Source of the DNA: Bacteroidota bacterium
GTDB lineage: Bacteria; Bacteroidota; Bacteroidia; Flavobacteriales; Schleiferiaceae
Reading direction: 5' to 3'
NCBI GenBank assembly: GCA_003023665.1
Contig: PXYR01000003.1
Coordinates: forward strand, 12,860 to 38,292
DNA: 25,433 nt
This document shows positions 1-7,052 of the stretch, piece after piece (the first letter of the stretch is position 1; each line of letters begins with the position of its first letter). The notes under the pieces are model-generated. The model worked only from the letters and a program-made list of their open reading frames with translations. It did no database searches and had not been told where the DNA came from. Both the position numbers and the translations under genes were made by a program.

Positions 1-1715
1 CCCTCCTTCTCAAGAAGTTCTAAGTGACTTCCAATTTCTACAATCTGACCCTTATCTAAAACTATGATTCTGTTCGCATGCTGAATAGTTGATAGTCTAT
101 GGGCAATAATCACAGATGTGCGGTCTTTGGTGAGCGCAATAAGAGCTCTCTGGATAAGTTCTTCCGTATGTGAATCAATGCTTGATGTTGCCTCATCAAG
201 TATGAGCACCTTTGGTTGAGTGATGTATGCGCGTAAGAATGCCAATAGTTGTCTTTGTCCGGCAGAAAGCACACCGCCACGCTCTTGAACATTATAATCT
301 AATCCTCCTGGGAGCTCGTCAATAAATTCAGCTATACCAATGGATTTTGCGGCTTTTAAAAGTTGTTCATCCGTGATATACTGATCCCCTAAAACCACGT
401 TGGCACGAACGGAATCAGAAAATAAAAACACGTCTTGAAGGACCAGTGCTACTTGCTGACGTAAGGCATGTACGTCAATGTCTTTAAGCTCTACACCGTC
501 AATTTTAATAGAACCTTCACTATAGGGGTAAAAGCCCATCAATGCTGAAATTATCGTGCTTTTACCTGCACCTGTTGCTCCTACTATTGCTACCGTTTCA
601 CCCTTGGCTACCTCAAAGCTAACATCCCGTAAAATAGGCTCATCCTTGTTGTAGCTGAAATGAACATTTTGGAAGGAAATTTCACCTTGGAGGTCTTGAA
701 TTATTTTCGTTCCATTTGCTTCTATGTCTTCTTGATTATCTAGTAACTTAAGTACCCTTTCAGAGGCCACCATTCCCATTTGCAAGGTGTTAAATCGGTC
801 CGCAAGTTGTCTAAGAGGACGAAAAAGCATTCCAATAAAAATGATAATCGCAGTCAATTCACCAATCGTTACGCTACCTCCTGTGGCTGCATTCATACCT
901 CCGTACCAAACAGCTAAGCCTATAGACATAGCACTTAGAACCTCAATAATGGGGAAAAAGAGCGCATAATAAAATATACTTTTAATATTGGCCTGACGAT
1001 GCCTATCATTGATTTTCATGAATTTGTCCATCTCCTGCTGTTCGCGCCCAAAGGCCTGAACAATGGCCATACCGCTCAAGTGCTCTTGAACAAACGTATT
1101 GAGATTGCTGACTTCAGTTCGAACCTGCTGAAAAGCTCCTTTTATACCGCGTTGAAACCATCTTGTAGCAATAAAAAGTATGGGAATAACACTAAGGCTA
1201 ACCAGAACCAGCACAGGATTGAAGAAGAAGAACATAGCACCAAGCATAACTGCTATTCTAAACAGGTCGCCAAAAATGACCAGTATTCCTTGAGAGAAAA
1301 TTTGTGAAATAGTCTCAATATCAGAGACTACACGCGTTACCAATTGTCCAATAGGCGTTCGGTCATAAAACCCCAATTTGAAGGTCTGTAGCCTATCATA
1401 CAACTCAATACGAATGTCTTTGATTATACTCTGACCAAGCCAATTAGCGGCATACATGAACCCAAACTGACCCAACGCTTCCGCTACCAAAAGTCCAACA
1501 AGGAGAATCATCAAGCGAACTAATTCAGGGGCATTAACCTGTAAAATGGCATCATCAATGACACTGCGAATAAGTATTGGGCGTGCAGTACCTAAAGCGC
1601 CTAAAACCACGGTAAGTATGACAGAGAAAATAAAGAGGCCTCTATAGGGTTTGGCGTAGGCCATCACCTTCAAAAAGAGTTTAAAATCAAATGCTTTACC
1701 GCCGACTTGAGACAT
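1..1715 (-). CDS. MsbA-type ABC exporter (fused membrane and ATPase domains), partial
   Basis: This is a half-size ABC exporter that probably pumps lipids, drugs or other hydrophobic compounds across the inner membrane as a dimer. I translated the minus strand from the ATG at 1715; 571 codons are open to the window edge, so only the extreme C-terminus is missing. Residues 1 to about 330 form a hydrophobic membrane domain with the loop motif YDRTPIGQLVTRVVSDIE typical of this family. The ATPase domain follows: Walker A GATGAGKST near residue 379, signature LSAGQRQ near 478, Walker B LILDEATSSID near 502, and H-loop IIAHRLST. The signature has Ala in place of the second Gly of LSGGQ, a common variant in multidrug exporters. 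Its ATG directly follows the truA stop (TAAATG) with no gap, so the two genes are surely co-transcribed. The substrate cannot be told from sequence. Confidence 0.93.
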   Translation of the reverse strand, partial: MSQVGGKAFDFKLFLKVMAYAKPYRGLFIFSVILTVVLGALGTARPILIRSVIDDAILQVNAPELVRLMILLVGLLVAEALGQFGFMYAANWLGQSIIKDIRIELYDRLQTFKLGFYDRTPIGQLVTRVVSDIETISQIFSQGILVIFGDLFRIAVMLGAMFFFFNPVLVLVSLSVIPILFIATRWFQRGIKGAFQQVRTEVSNLNTFVQEHLSGMAIVQAFGREQQEMDKFMKINDRHRQANIKSIFYYALFFPIIEVLSAMSIGLAVWYGGMNAATGGSVTIGELTAIIIFIGMLFRPLRQLADRFNTLQMGMVASERVLKLLDNQEDIEANGTKIIQDLQGEISFQNVHFSYNKDEPILRDVSFEVAKGETVAIVGATGAGKSTIISALMGFYPYSEGSIKIDGVELKDIDVHALRQQVALVLQDVFLFSDSVRANVVLGDQYITDEQLLKAAKSIGIAEFIDELPGGLDYNVQERGGVLSAGQRQLLAFLRAYITQPKVLILDEATSSIDSHTEELIQRALIALTKDRTSVIIAHRLSTIQHANRIIVLDKGQIVEIGSHLELLEKE

Positions 1716-2465
1716 TTACAAGTTTTTGTAGGTTACTTTGGTTAAATATAAACCCTGTGCCGGTGCGCTAGTTCCCATTGCACCCCGATTTTTTTGAAGA
1801 AGTCGATTCTTAAATTCTTCCACCGACCATTTGCCTAGACCAACTTCATACAGTGAACCTACAATTGCGCGAACCATGTTGCGAAGGAAACGGTCTGCAG
1901 AAATATGAAACACCCAAAGGTCGCCCTGCTTCACCCATTGCGCTTTAGTAACAACGCAAAGTGTTGTTTTATTGTCAGAACCTTTCTTGCAAAAACTAGC
2001 AAAGTCTTGTTGTTCGAGTAATAGATTTGCAGCTTCATTCATGATATCTACATTCGGCATCTTTTCCACCATCCAAGCGTTTTTTCTATGGAACGGGGAG
2101 CCGTTATCGCACATATAGTATTCATAACTACGGCTTGTCGCATCAAATCGTGCGTGCCAATCTGCAGCCACTTCAACGGCATCATAAACGCGAATTGCAG
2201 GATCTAGGAATCGATTCAAACGATGAATAAGATGATTTAAATCTTTTATACTGCCGGCCAGTTTTGGGCTCCAGTCAAAATGAACAACCATTTCTTTAGC
2301 GTGAACACCCGTATCTGTTCTTCCGGCCCCCACAGTACTTACGGGCTGATTCAAAAGCTTGGTCAAAGCCAACTCTAAATCCCCCTGAACGGTGCGGTCG
2401 CTTGGTTGAACCTGCCATCCGCAAAAAGGGGCGCCGTCGAAAGCCATTCTCAGGAGTGTTCTCAT
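1716..2465 (-). CDS. truA: tRNA pseudouridine(38-40) synthase
   Basis: TruA converts uridines 38 to 40 of the tRNA anticodon stem to pseudouridine. The protein has the family hallmark GAGRTDTGVHA at residues 47-57, with catalytic Asp51, an N-terminal GAPFCGWQVQ motif, and the C-terminal FLRNMVRAIVGSL motif. With the start at 2465 it has 249 residues, close to the usual 240-270. The open frame extends to 2543, but the extra 26 residues are unlike TruA and would overlap the divergent phosphoesterase gene. MRTLLRMAFDG at 2465 is the natural N-terminus, preceded by an A-rich stretch. It is the first gene of a two-gene unit with the ABC exporter. Confidence 0.95.
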   Translation of the reverse strand: MRTLLRMAFDGAPFCGWQVQPSDRTVQGDLELALTKLLNQPVSTVGAGRTDTGVHAKEMVVHFDWSPKLAGSIKDLNHLIHRLNRFLDPAIRVYDAVEVAADWHARFDATSRSYEYYMCDNGSPFHRKNAWMVEKMPNVDIMNEAANLLLEQQDFASFCKKGSDNKTTLCVVTKAQWVKQGDLWVFHISADRFLRNMVRAIVGSLYEVGLGKWSVEEFKNRLLQKNRGAMGTSAPAQGLYLTKVTYKNL

Positions 2466-2473
2466 TACTTTTG
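2466..2473 (+). promoter_or_regulatory. Possible -7 element TACTTTTG upstream of the phosphoesterase gene
   Basis: The octamer TACTTTTG matches the Bacteroidota -7 consensus TAnnTTTG and lies 29 bases before the GTG start at 2503. No TTG -33 element stands at the usual spacing, so this may be chance. Confidence 0.25.
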
Positions 2474-2502
2474 ATGCTCTTAGATACTTCAAAGGTACGC
2501 TT

Positions 2503-3042
2503 GTGCAAGATAACAGGACAAAAATCTTACTACTCTCAGACAATCACGGTCATATTGATAGTCGCGTTCTAGAATTTGCTAAAGAAGTAGATATGATATG
2601 GCATGCCGGAGATATAGGGTCACACGAATCCATAGACGCACTTGAATCTATTGGGAAACGCGTCATTGCAGTCTATGGTAATATAGACGACCACACCATG
2701 CGATCACGTTACCCCTTGCATCAAAAATTCATTGTATGTGGAATGAAAATATGGATGACACATATTGGAGGCTACCCTCCTAAGTACAATACCCGGACAC
2801 GTGATACCATTAGAATGGAACAGCCCGATTTATTTGTTTGTGGACACAGCCACATTTTAAAAGTGGTCAATGACCCAAAAATAAATTGCCTCCATATGAA
2901 TCCAGGAGCCTATGGTCATCATGGTTTTCATAAAGTCCGAACAATGCTTCGTTTCGAAATTGTTCAAAGCCAGCCAAATACTAAAGGGAAAGTAGAAAAC
3001 CTAGAGGTCATAGAATTAGGAAAAAGGGGACAACTACGCTAA
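2503..3042 (+). CDS. YfcE/MJ0936-type metallophosphoesterase
   Basis: This is a small single-domain calcineurin-like phosphodiesterase of 179 residues. The metal-site motifs appear in order: SDNHGH (Asp13, His15), HAGDIGS (Asp37), YGNIDD (Asn60), MTHIGG (His87) and CGHSHI (His115, His117). Members of the YfcE family hydrolyse phosphodiesters in vitro, but their natural substrate is mostly unknown. The start is a GTG at 2503; there is no in-frame ATG nearby and motif I begins only 12 residues in. It is divergent from truA with 37 bases between the starts, and purB follows 24 bases downstream in the same direction. Confidence 0.88.
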   Translation: MQDNRTKILLLSDNHGHIDSRVLEFAKEVDMIWHAGDIGSHESIDALESIGKRVIAVYGNIDDHTMRSRYPLHQKFIVCGMKIWMTHIGGYPPKYNTRTRDTIRMEQPDLFVCGHSHILKVVNDPKINCLHMNPGAYGHHGFHKVRTMLRFEIVQSQPNTKGKVENLEVIELGKRGQLR

Positions 3043-3047
3043 TTTTG
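3040..3047 (+). promoter_or_regulatory. Possible purB -7 element TAATTTTG
   Basis: TAATTTTG is a full match to TAnnTTTG. It overlaps the TAA stop of the upstream phosphoesterase and ends 19 bases before the purB ATG, so purB could have its own promoter. No clear TTG at the -33 position is visible. Confidence 0.35.
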
Positions 3048-3066
3048 TTTTTTAACGAAGAAACTT

Positions 3067-4416
3067 ATGTCCACTGCTCTCCATGCCATTTCTCCTATAG
3101 ATGGTCGATATGCCTCAAAAACATCTGATTTAACTCAATATTTCTCAGAATTTGCGTTAATCAAATACCGCGTAAGAGTAGAGGTTGAATACTTCATTGC
3201 GCTCTGTGAAAAGGGTATTACACAGCTCCGTGGAGTCCATCCTGATTCGTATGAATCACTGCGTAATCTTTACTTGAATTTCTCTACTGAAGATGCCCAA
3301 AGAATCAAGGACATTGAGAAGGTGACCAATCATGATGTCAAAGCTGTAGAGTACTTTATAAAAGAGGCTTTTGAACAAATCGGTCTGAGTGCATTCCAAG
3401 AGTTTATTCATTTTGGATTGACATCCCAAGATATTAACAATACTTCCGTGCCCTTAAGTATAAAGGATGCACTGAATGAGGTTGTTTATCCATCATTAGA
3501 ATCCCTAATCACAGCGATTGAAAAAAATGCGGCAGCCTGGAGTACAATTCCTCTATTAGCACGTACGCATGGGCAGCCAGCCTCTCCCACCACATTAGGT
3601 AAAGAGTTTATGGTCTTCACTGCACGACTGCGGACTCAACTGGATCAATTAAAATCTATACCGCACAGTGCTAAATTCGGAGGTGCTACAGGAAACTTTA
3701 ATGCTCATGCTGCCGCTTACCCCAATGAAGATTGGCATAAATGGGGCGATCATTTTGTTTCGGCATATTTAAATTTAAGTAGAAGTTACCCCACTACTCA
3801 AATTGAGCATTACGATAACCTTGCAGCACAATTGGACGCATTAAAGCGTATCAATACTATTTTCATTGACTTCTGCAGAGACGTTTGGACCTACGTCAGT
3901 ATGGATTATTTCAAACAGAAGATTAAAAAAGGAGAAGTAGGCTCATCAGCAATGCCACACAAGGTGAATCCAATAGACTTTGAAAATGCCGAAGGAAATC
4001 TTGGTATTGCCAACGCGCTGCTTGAACACCTGTCATCCAAACTGCCTGTTTCAAGACTCCAAAGAGATTTAACAGATTCAACCGTACTTCGCAATGCGGG
4101 GGTGCCTTTTGGCCACCTCATGATTGCTTTAACAAGCATGAATAAAGGGCTGGAAAAACTCTTGGTCAACGAAACTAAAATAGCAGCAGATTTAGAAGCT
4201 AATTGGGCCGTTGTTGCAGAAGCTATACAGAACATCCTGCGCAGAGAAGGGTATCCAAAACCATACGAAGCTTTAAAAGAACTGACTCGAACTAATAGTG
4301 AAATAAACGCAAAGAGCATTTCTGTTTTTATAGACCAATTGGAGGTGAGCAATCAAATTAAAGATGAATTAAAACGAATTACTCCAAGTAACTATATTGG
4401 CCAAATGCGAAGCTAA
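3067..4416 (+). CDS. purB: Adenylosuccinate lyase
   Basis: PurB catalyses two fumarate-releasing steps in purine synthesis: SAICAR to AICAR, and adenylosuccinate to AMP. The 449-residue protein carries the superfamily signature GSSAMPHKVNPIDFENAEGN at residues 292-311, containing the catalytic serine loop. Other conserved motifs are ARTHGQPA with His168, TSQDIN at 119-124, and KFGGATGN at 203-210. Length and motif wording match the E. coli-type branch (about 456 residues) rather than the shorter Bacillus type. The start ATG is followed by STALHAISPIDGRY, the typical N-terminus. The next gene begins three bases after its stop, so the two are probably one transcript. Confidence 0.97.
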   Translation: MSTALHAISPIDGRYASKTSDLTQYFSEFALIKYRVRVEVEYFIALCEKGITQLRGVHPDSYESLRNLYLNFSTEDAQRIKDIEKVTNHDVKAVEYFIKEAFEQIGLSAFQEFIHFGLTSQDINNTSVPLSIKDALNEVVYPSLESLITAIEKNAAAWSTIPLLARTHGQPASPTTLGKEFMVFTARLRTQLDQLKSIPHSAKFGGATGNFNAHAAAYPNEDWHKWGDHFVSAYLNLSRSYPTTQIEHYDNLAAQLDALKRINTIFIDFCRDVWTYVSMDYFKQKIKKGEVGSSAMPHKVNPIDFENAEGNLGIANALLEHLSSKLPVSRLQRDLTDSTVLRNAGVPFGHLMIALTSMNKGLEKLLVNETKIAADLEANWAVVAEAIQNILRREGYPKPYEALKELTRTNSEINAKSISVFIDQLEVSNQIKDELKRITPSNYIGQMRS

Positions 4417-4419
4417 ACA

Positions 4420-4845
4420 ATGAGAAAAAAGATTATCATCATAGTATTGATTGCCCTAGCAGTCGGGTTAATTTATGGCATAAGCGAATATTTCAGAAAG
4501 CCTAAGAATGCGCTTGACCAAAAAGTAGAGGTATCGACCTTTTCTGAATCCCTAGGCACTTTAGTAGATAATGGCTCACTACTTCCGGGTGCCATTGTAA
4601 AGGTATCTGGTGAAATAATTTCTTATGAAAGCGAAAGCGTTGAACTTATAGGCGGCGTCCTAGTAAGCAAAAGTGCTATGGACACGGCTTCTTGGCCTCA
4701 GTTTGGTTCAGCCACATTTCAAGCCAAGTTTGATGGGGTTGAAGAAGATGATTTTTTTGGTGAGATTATTTACCGGCTAAGTGGAGGGTTTCTTTTGAAA
4801 AACGTGCAACCTGAGCATTTGAACCAGACCAATAGCGAAGAATAA
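4420..4845 (+). CDS. Small membrane-anchored protein, possible OB-fold (tRNA_anti-like) domain
   Basis: This 141-residue protein of unknown function has one N-terminal hydrophobic segment (residues 4-24, MRKKIIIIVLIALAVGLIYG), acting as a signal anchor, with the rest probably outside the cytoplasm. The body alternates short beta-like stretches, such as GAIVKVSGEIISYES, VELIGGVLVS and GFLLKNVQPE. This resembles the small OB-fold proteins of Bacteroidota annotated as tRNA_anti-like, but the similarity is weak and from memory. It lies three bases after purB and its last 69 bases overlap the 3' end of the convergent MFS gene. No catalytic residues are evident. Confidence 0.7.
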   Translation: MRKKIIIIVLIALAVGLIYGISEYFRKPKNALDQKVEVSTFSESLGTLVDNGSLLPGAIVKVSGEIISYESESVELIGGVLVSKSAMDTASWPQFGSATFQAKFDGVEEDDFFGEIIYRLSGGFLLKNVQPEHLNQTNSEE

Positions 4846-6057
4846 GGAAAGTGCAAGCGCGCTGTTTCTTAGATCACCGGTCAGCCATTCTAGAATTCCT
4901 ATAGAAAACATCCCAACAGTGGTAGCCAATTTCTCCATCACGTCGTAAAAGCTGAAATACGTGCTATGATCTTCTGTGCTAGGTAACATTTTACTGTAGG
5001 TACTTCTTGAAAGACTTTGAACCGCGCCCATCACAAAACCCAACCCAATACCTACCGCATAAAATTGAGTGACTGTTTGAACAAAATAAGCTGCAAAGCA
5101 TATAATCATCCAAATAGAGACGCCTATACTAATGGCAAGAATGTTTGAAGTGCGCTCGCTAAGACGTGAAAAAGCTGCTGCACCAGCAATAGCCACAAAT
5201 TGGATGATCAGAATAGTTACAATTAATTGTGAACTCTCAAGTCCCAATACCTTAGAGCCAAATACTGCTGCAAGCAAAATTATGGTTTGCATACCGGTGG
5301 AGTACCAAAAGAAGCCGCTTAAAAATCTGCGCAAAGCCGGCTGTAAACCCAGTTCTTTAAGGACAAGAATAAGCTCCCTCCAAGACGACCAGAATAATTT
5401 TGATTCAAAATAATCTTTCATCTCGTCTTTAGGTAATCGAGCAATAGAAGGCAGGCCAAAACCAAGCCACCAAATACCGGTAATAAAGAATGAAACTCTG
5501 GTAGCAATCGCTGCGTCGGCTAAACCAAATAATTCAGGCTTTTGAACAAGAGCCAAACAGAAAATAAGAAGAATTCCACTGCCTAAATAACCAAGTGAGA
5601 ATCCGCGCGCAGACAGTCTATCCTGCATTTCCTTGGGAGCGATTATTGGTAGATAAGAATTGTAAAAAACAAATGAACCTGTAAACCCTAAACTAGCAAA
5701 ATACGCTAAAACCAGTGCAAGGCCGGGGTTGCTAGATGTGAAAAAGTACATGAGCATCGTGCTCACACCACCTGTAATCATGAAGGTGTTCATAAACACC
5801 TTGCGCCGGCCTGTTTTATCTGCCATAGCTCCAAGATATGGACTCAATATGCTGATGGTAAGAAAAGAGGCGGCAATGACATAATTGTAAATCACTGTAT
5901 TCTCCCAATCATAACCCAAGAAATAGACCTTTGCGTCATTATCCTTAGTCATAGCCTCATAATATATGGGCAGAAGAACTGTACTAATTACCAGCGAATA
6001 AACAGAGTTGGCCCAATCGTACATGGCCCAACCGCGTTGAATTTTGTTAAATTTCAT
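4777..6057 (-). CDS. MFS transporter, UMF1 family (Atg22-like)
   Basis: This is a 12-helix major facilitator of the UMF1/Atg22-like family, with a suggested role in efflux of amino acids or other small molecules; the bacterial substrates are unknown. The N-terminus GWAMYDWANSVYSLVISTV is characteristic of this family. The loop between helices 2 and 3 reads GAMADKTGRRKV, the usual MFS signature, and GFVMGAVQSLSRSTYSKMLP near residue 340 is another family motif. The frame extends one codon to a TTG at 6060, but ATG at 6057 is preferred. The coding end overlaps the convergent OB-fold-like gene by 69 bases. Confidence 0.9.
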   Translation of the reverse strand: MKFNKIQRGWAMYDWANSVYSLVISTVLLPIYYEAMTKDNDAKVYFLGYDWENTVIYNYVIAASFLTISILSPYLGAMADKTGRRKVFMNTFMITGGVSTMLMYFFTSSNPGLALVLAYFASLGFTGSFVFYNSYLPIIAPKEMQDRLSARGFSLGYLGSGILLIFCLALVQKPELFGLADAAIATRVSFFITGIWWLGFGLPSIARLPKDEMKDYFESKLFWSSWRELILVLKELGLQPALRRFLSGFFWYSTGMQTIILLAAVFGSKVLGLESSQLIVTILIIQFVAIAGAAAFSRLSERTSNILAISIGVSIWMIICFAAYFVQTVTQFYAVGIGLGFVMGAVQSLSRSTYSKMLPSTEDHSTYFSFYDVMEKLATTVGMFSIGILEWLTGDLRNSALALSLFFAIGLVQMLRLHVFQKKPST

Positions 6058-6128
6058 CAAGGCTTAAAACTACAAAAGACAAAGGCATAATAATTGTGTA
6101 TATTCGACAAATAACAACCAATACTCAA

Positions 6129-6974
6129 ATGAAAAAGTTTCTACTTACCATTTTTATCCTAAGCCTAAGCTACACGGCAAAGTCTCAGGACATGCTTATC
6201 TATAAAGATAAAACCATAGACGAAGTTACTATTATTGAGGTAACGCCAGATTTCATCAAATACAGAGAATATGGCTCACCCGTGAACTCTGTGGCTTTTA
6301 CGGTTGAAAAAGATTACTTAAAGAAGATTGTTTTAGAAAGCGGGCGCGTCATGGACTTCAGTCAGCAAATGATTAATGATAGCCGTGTGTATGCCGGACA
6401 AAGAAACCGTGCAATCAAAATAGATGTGGCAGGTGTAAGTGGTAATTATACATTCCTTTCCTACGAACAATCGGTTACGCCGTCCACTTCATGGGAGGCC
6501 GGTGTTATTTTTGTTGGAGCAGGTTTTGAAAGCGCTATATGGGGTGATGAAAATGCTATGGGAGCTGGAGTGAATATAGGTTACAAATTTAAACGTAGCC
6601 CAACGTTTTACAGTCAACGTATGCGGTTCGGTCACATCATGCGCGGTTCTTATTTTAAACCAAACATGTTCGTGAGTACTTTCAACTATGATAAAATTGA
6701 TTATGATCACCCACCGGATCCTGTTACTTTTATGTACCCTACTACTCGTCAAACGGCTGTGGCTGGTTCTGTACAGATGGACTTTGGTAACCAATTGGTG
6801 TTAGCAGATCAATTTTTGATTGATTATGCCTTTGGAGTAGGCTATGGTTTTACCACAAAAAATACGTGGAATTTGACCAACTATGGTTTCTATGGGGGTG
6901 CAGGTTCTGATATAGACGCCCCTTACACCTACTCTTTTACCTTGAAAGTGGGTTACCTATTGAATAGCAAATAA
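6129..6974 (+). CDS. Secreted protein of unknown function, possible outer-membrane beta-barrel
   Basis: I do not recognise the family. The protein starts with a clear signal peptide, MKKFLLTIFILSLSYTAKS, followed by Gln. Residues about 20-85 (DMLIYKDKTIDEVTIIEVTP) resemble the short N-terminal domain often found in Bacteroidota surface proteins. The remainder is rich in aromatic residues and alternating beta-type segments (VGAGFESAIWG, AGVNIGYKFKR, FGVGYGFTTK) and ends in SFTLKVGYLL, as an outer-membrane barrel strand might. An upstream GTG at 6096 keeps the frame open but would bury the signal peptide behind 11 residues, so ATG 6129 is chosen (281 residues). It is divergent from the MFS gene and is followed by a strong terminator. 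Confidence 0.75.
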   Translation: MKKFLLTIFILSLSYTAKSQDMLIYKDKTIDEVTIIEVTPDFIKYREYGSPVNSVAFTVEKDYLKKIVLESGRVMDFSQQMINDSRVYAGQRNRAIKIDVAGVSGNYTFLSYEQSVTPSTSWEAGVIFVGAGFESAIWGDENAMGAGVNIGYKFKRSPTFYSQRMRFGHIMRGSYFKPNMFVSTFNYDKIDYDHPPDPVTFMYPTTRQTAVAGSVQMDFGNQLVLADQFLIDYAFGVGYGFTTKNTWNLTNYGFYGGAGSDIDAPYTYSFTLKVGYLLNSK

Positions 6975-6995
6975 AGCATTCTTAAATGCATATAG

Positions 6996-7034
6996 AATAA
7001 GAAAGCCCGGCGCTGAGCGCCGGGCTTTCTTATT
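6996..7034. terminator. Bidirectional terminator, perfect 18-bp stem
   Basis: The arms 6996-7013 and 7017-7034 are perfect inverted repeats around a three-base TGA loop. The core GCCCGGCGC/GCGCCGGGC is flanked by A-rich and T-rich ends, so it can terminate transcription both from the secreted-protein gene on the left and from aconitase on the right. Confidence 0.9.
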
Positions 7035-7052
7035 TCATCAACTTACCCCAAA

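Noticed and set aside
999..1307. 102-codon plus-strand frame inside the ABC exporter gene
   Set aside because: It is antisense to the membrane domain; the minus strand is continuous coding sequence with all ABC motifs.
2296..2508. 70-codon minus-strand frame at the start of truA
   Set aside because: It is a second frame over the truA N-terminus with an Arg-rich product typical of shadow frames.
3906..4352. 148-codon open frame antisense to purB
   Set aside because: It lies wholly within a well-conserved enzyme gene on the other strand and its translation shows no recognisable motif.
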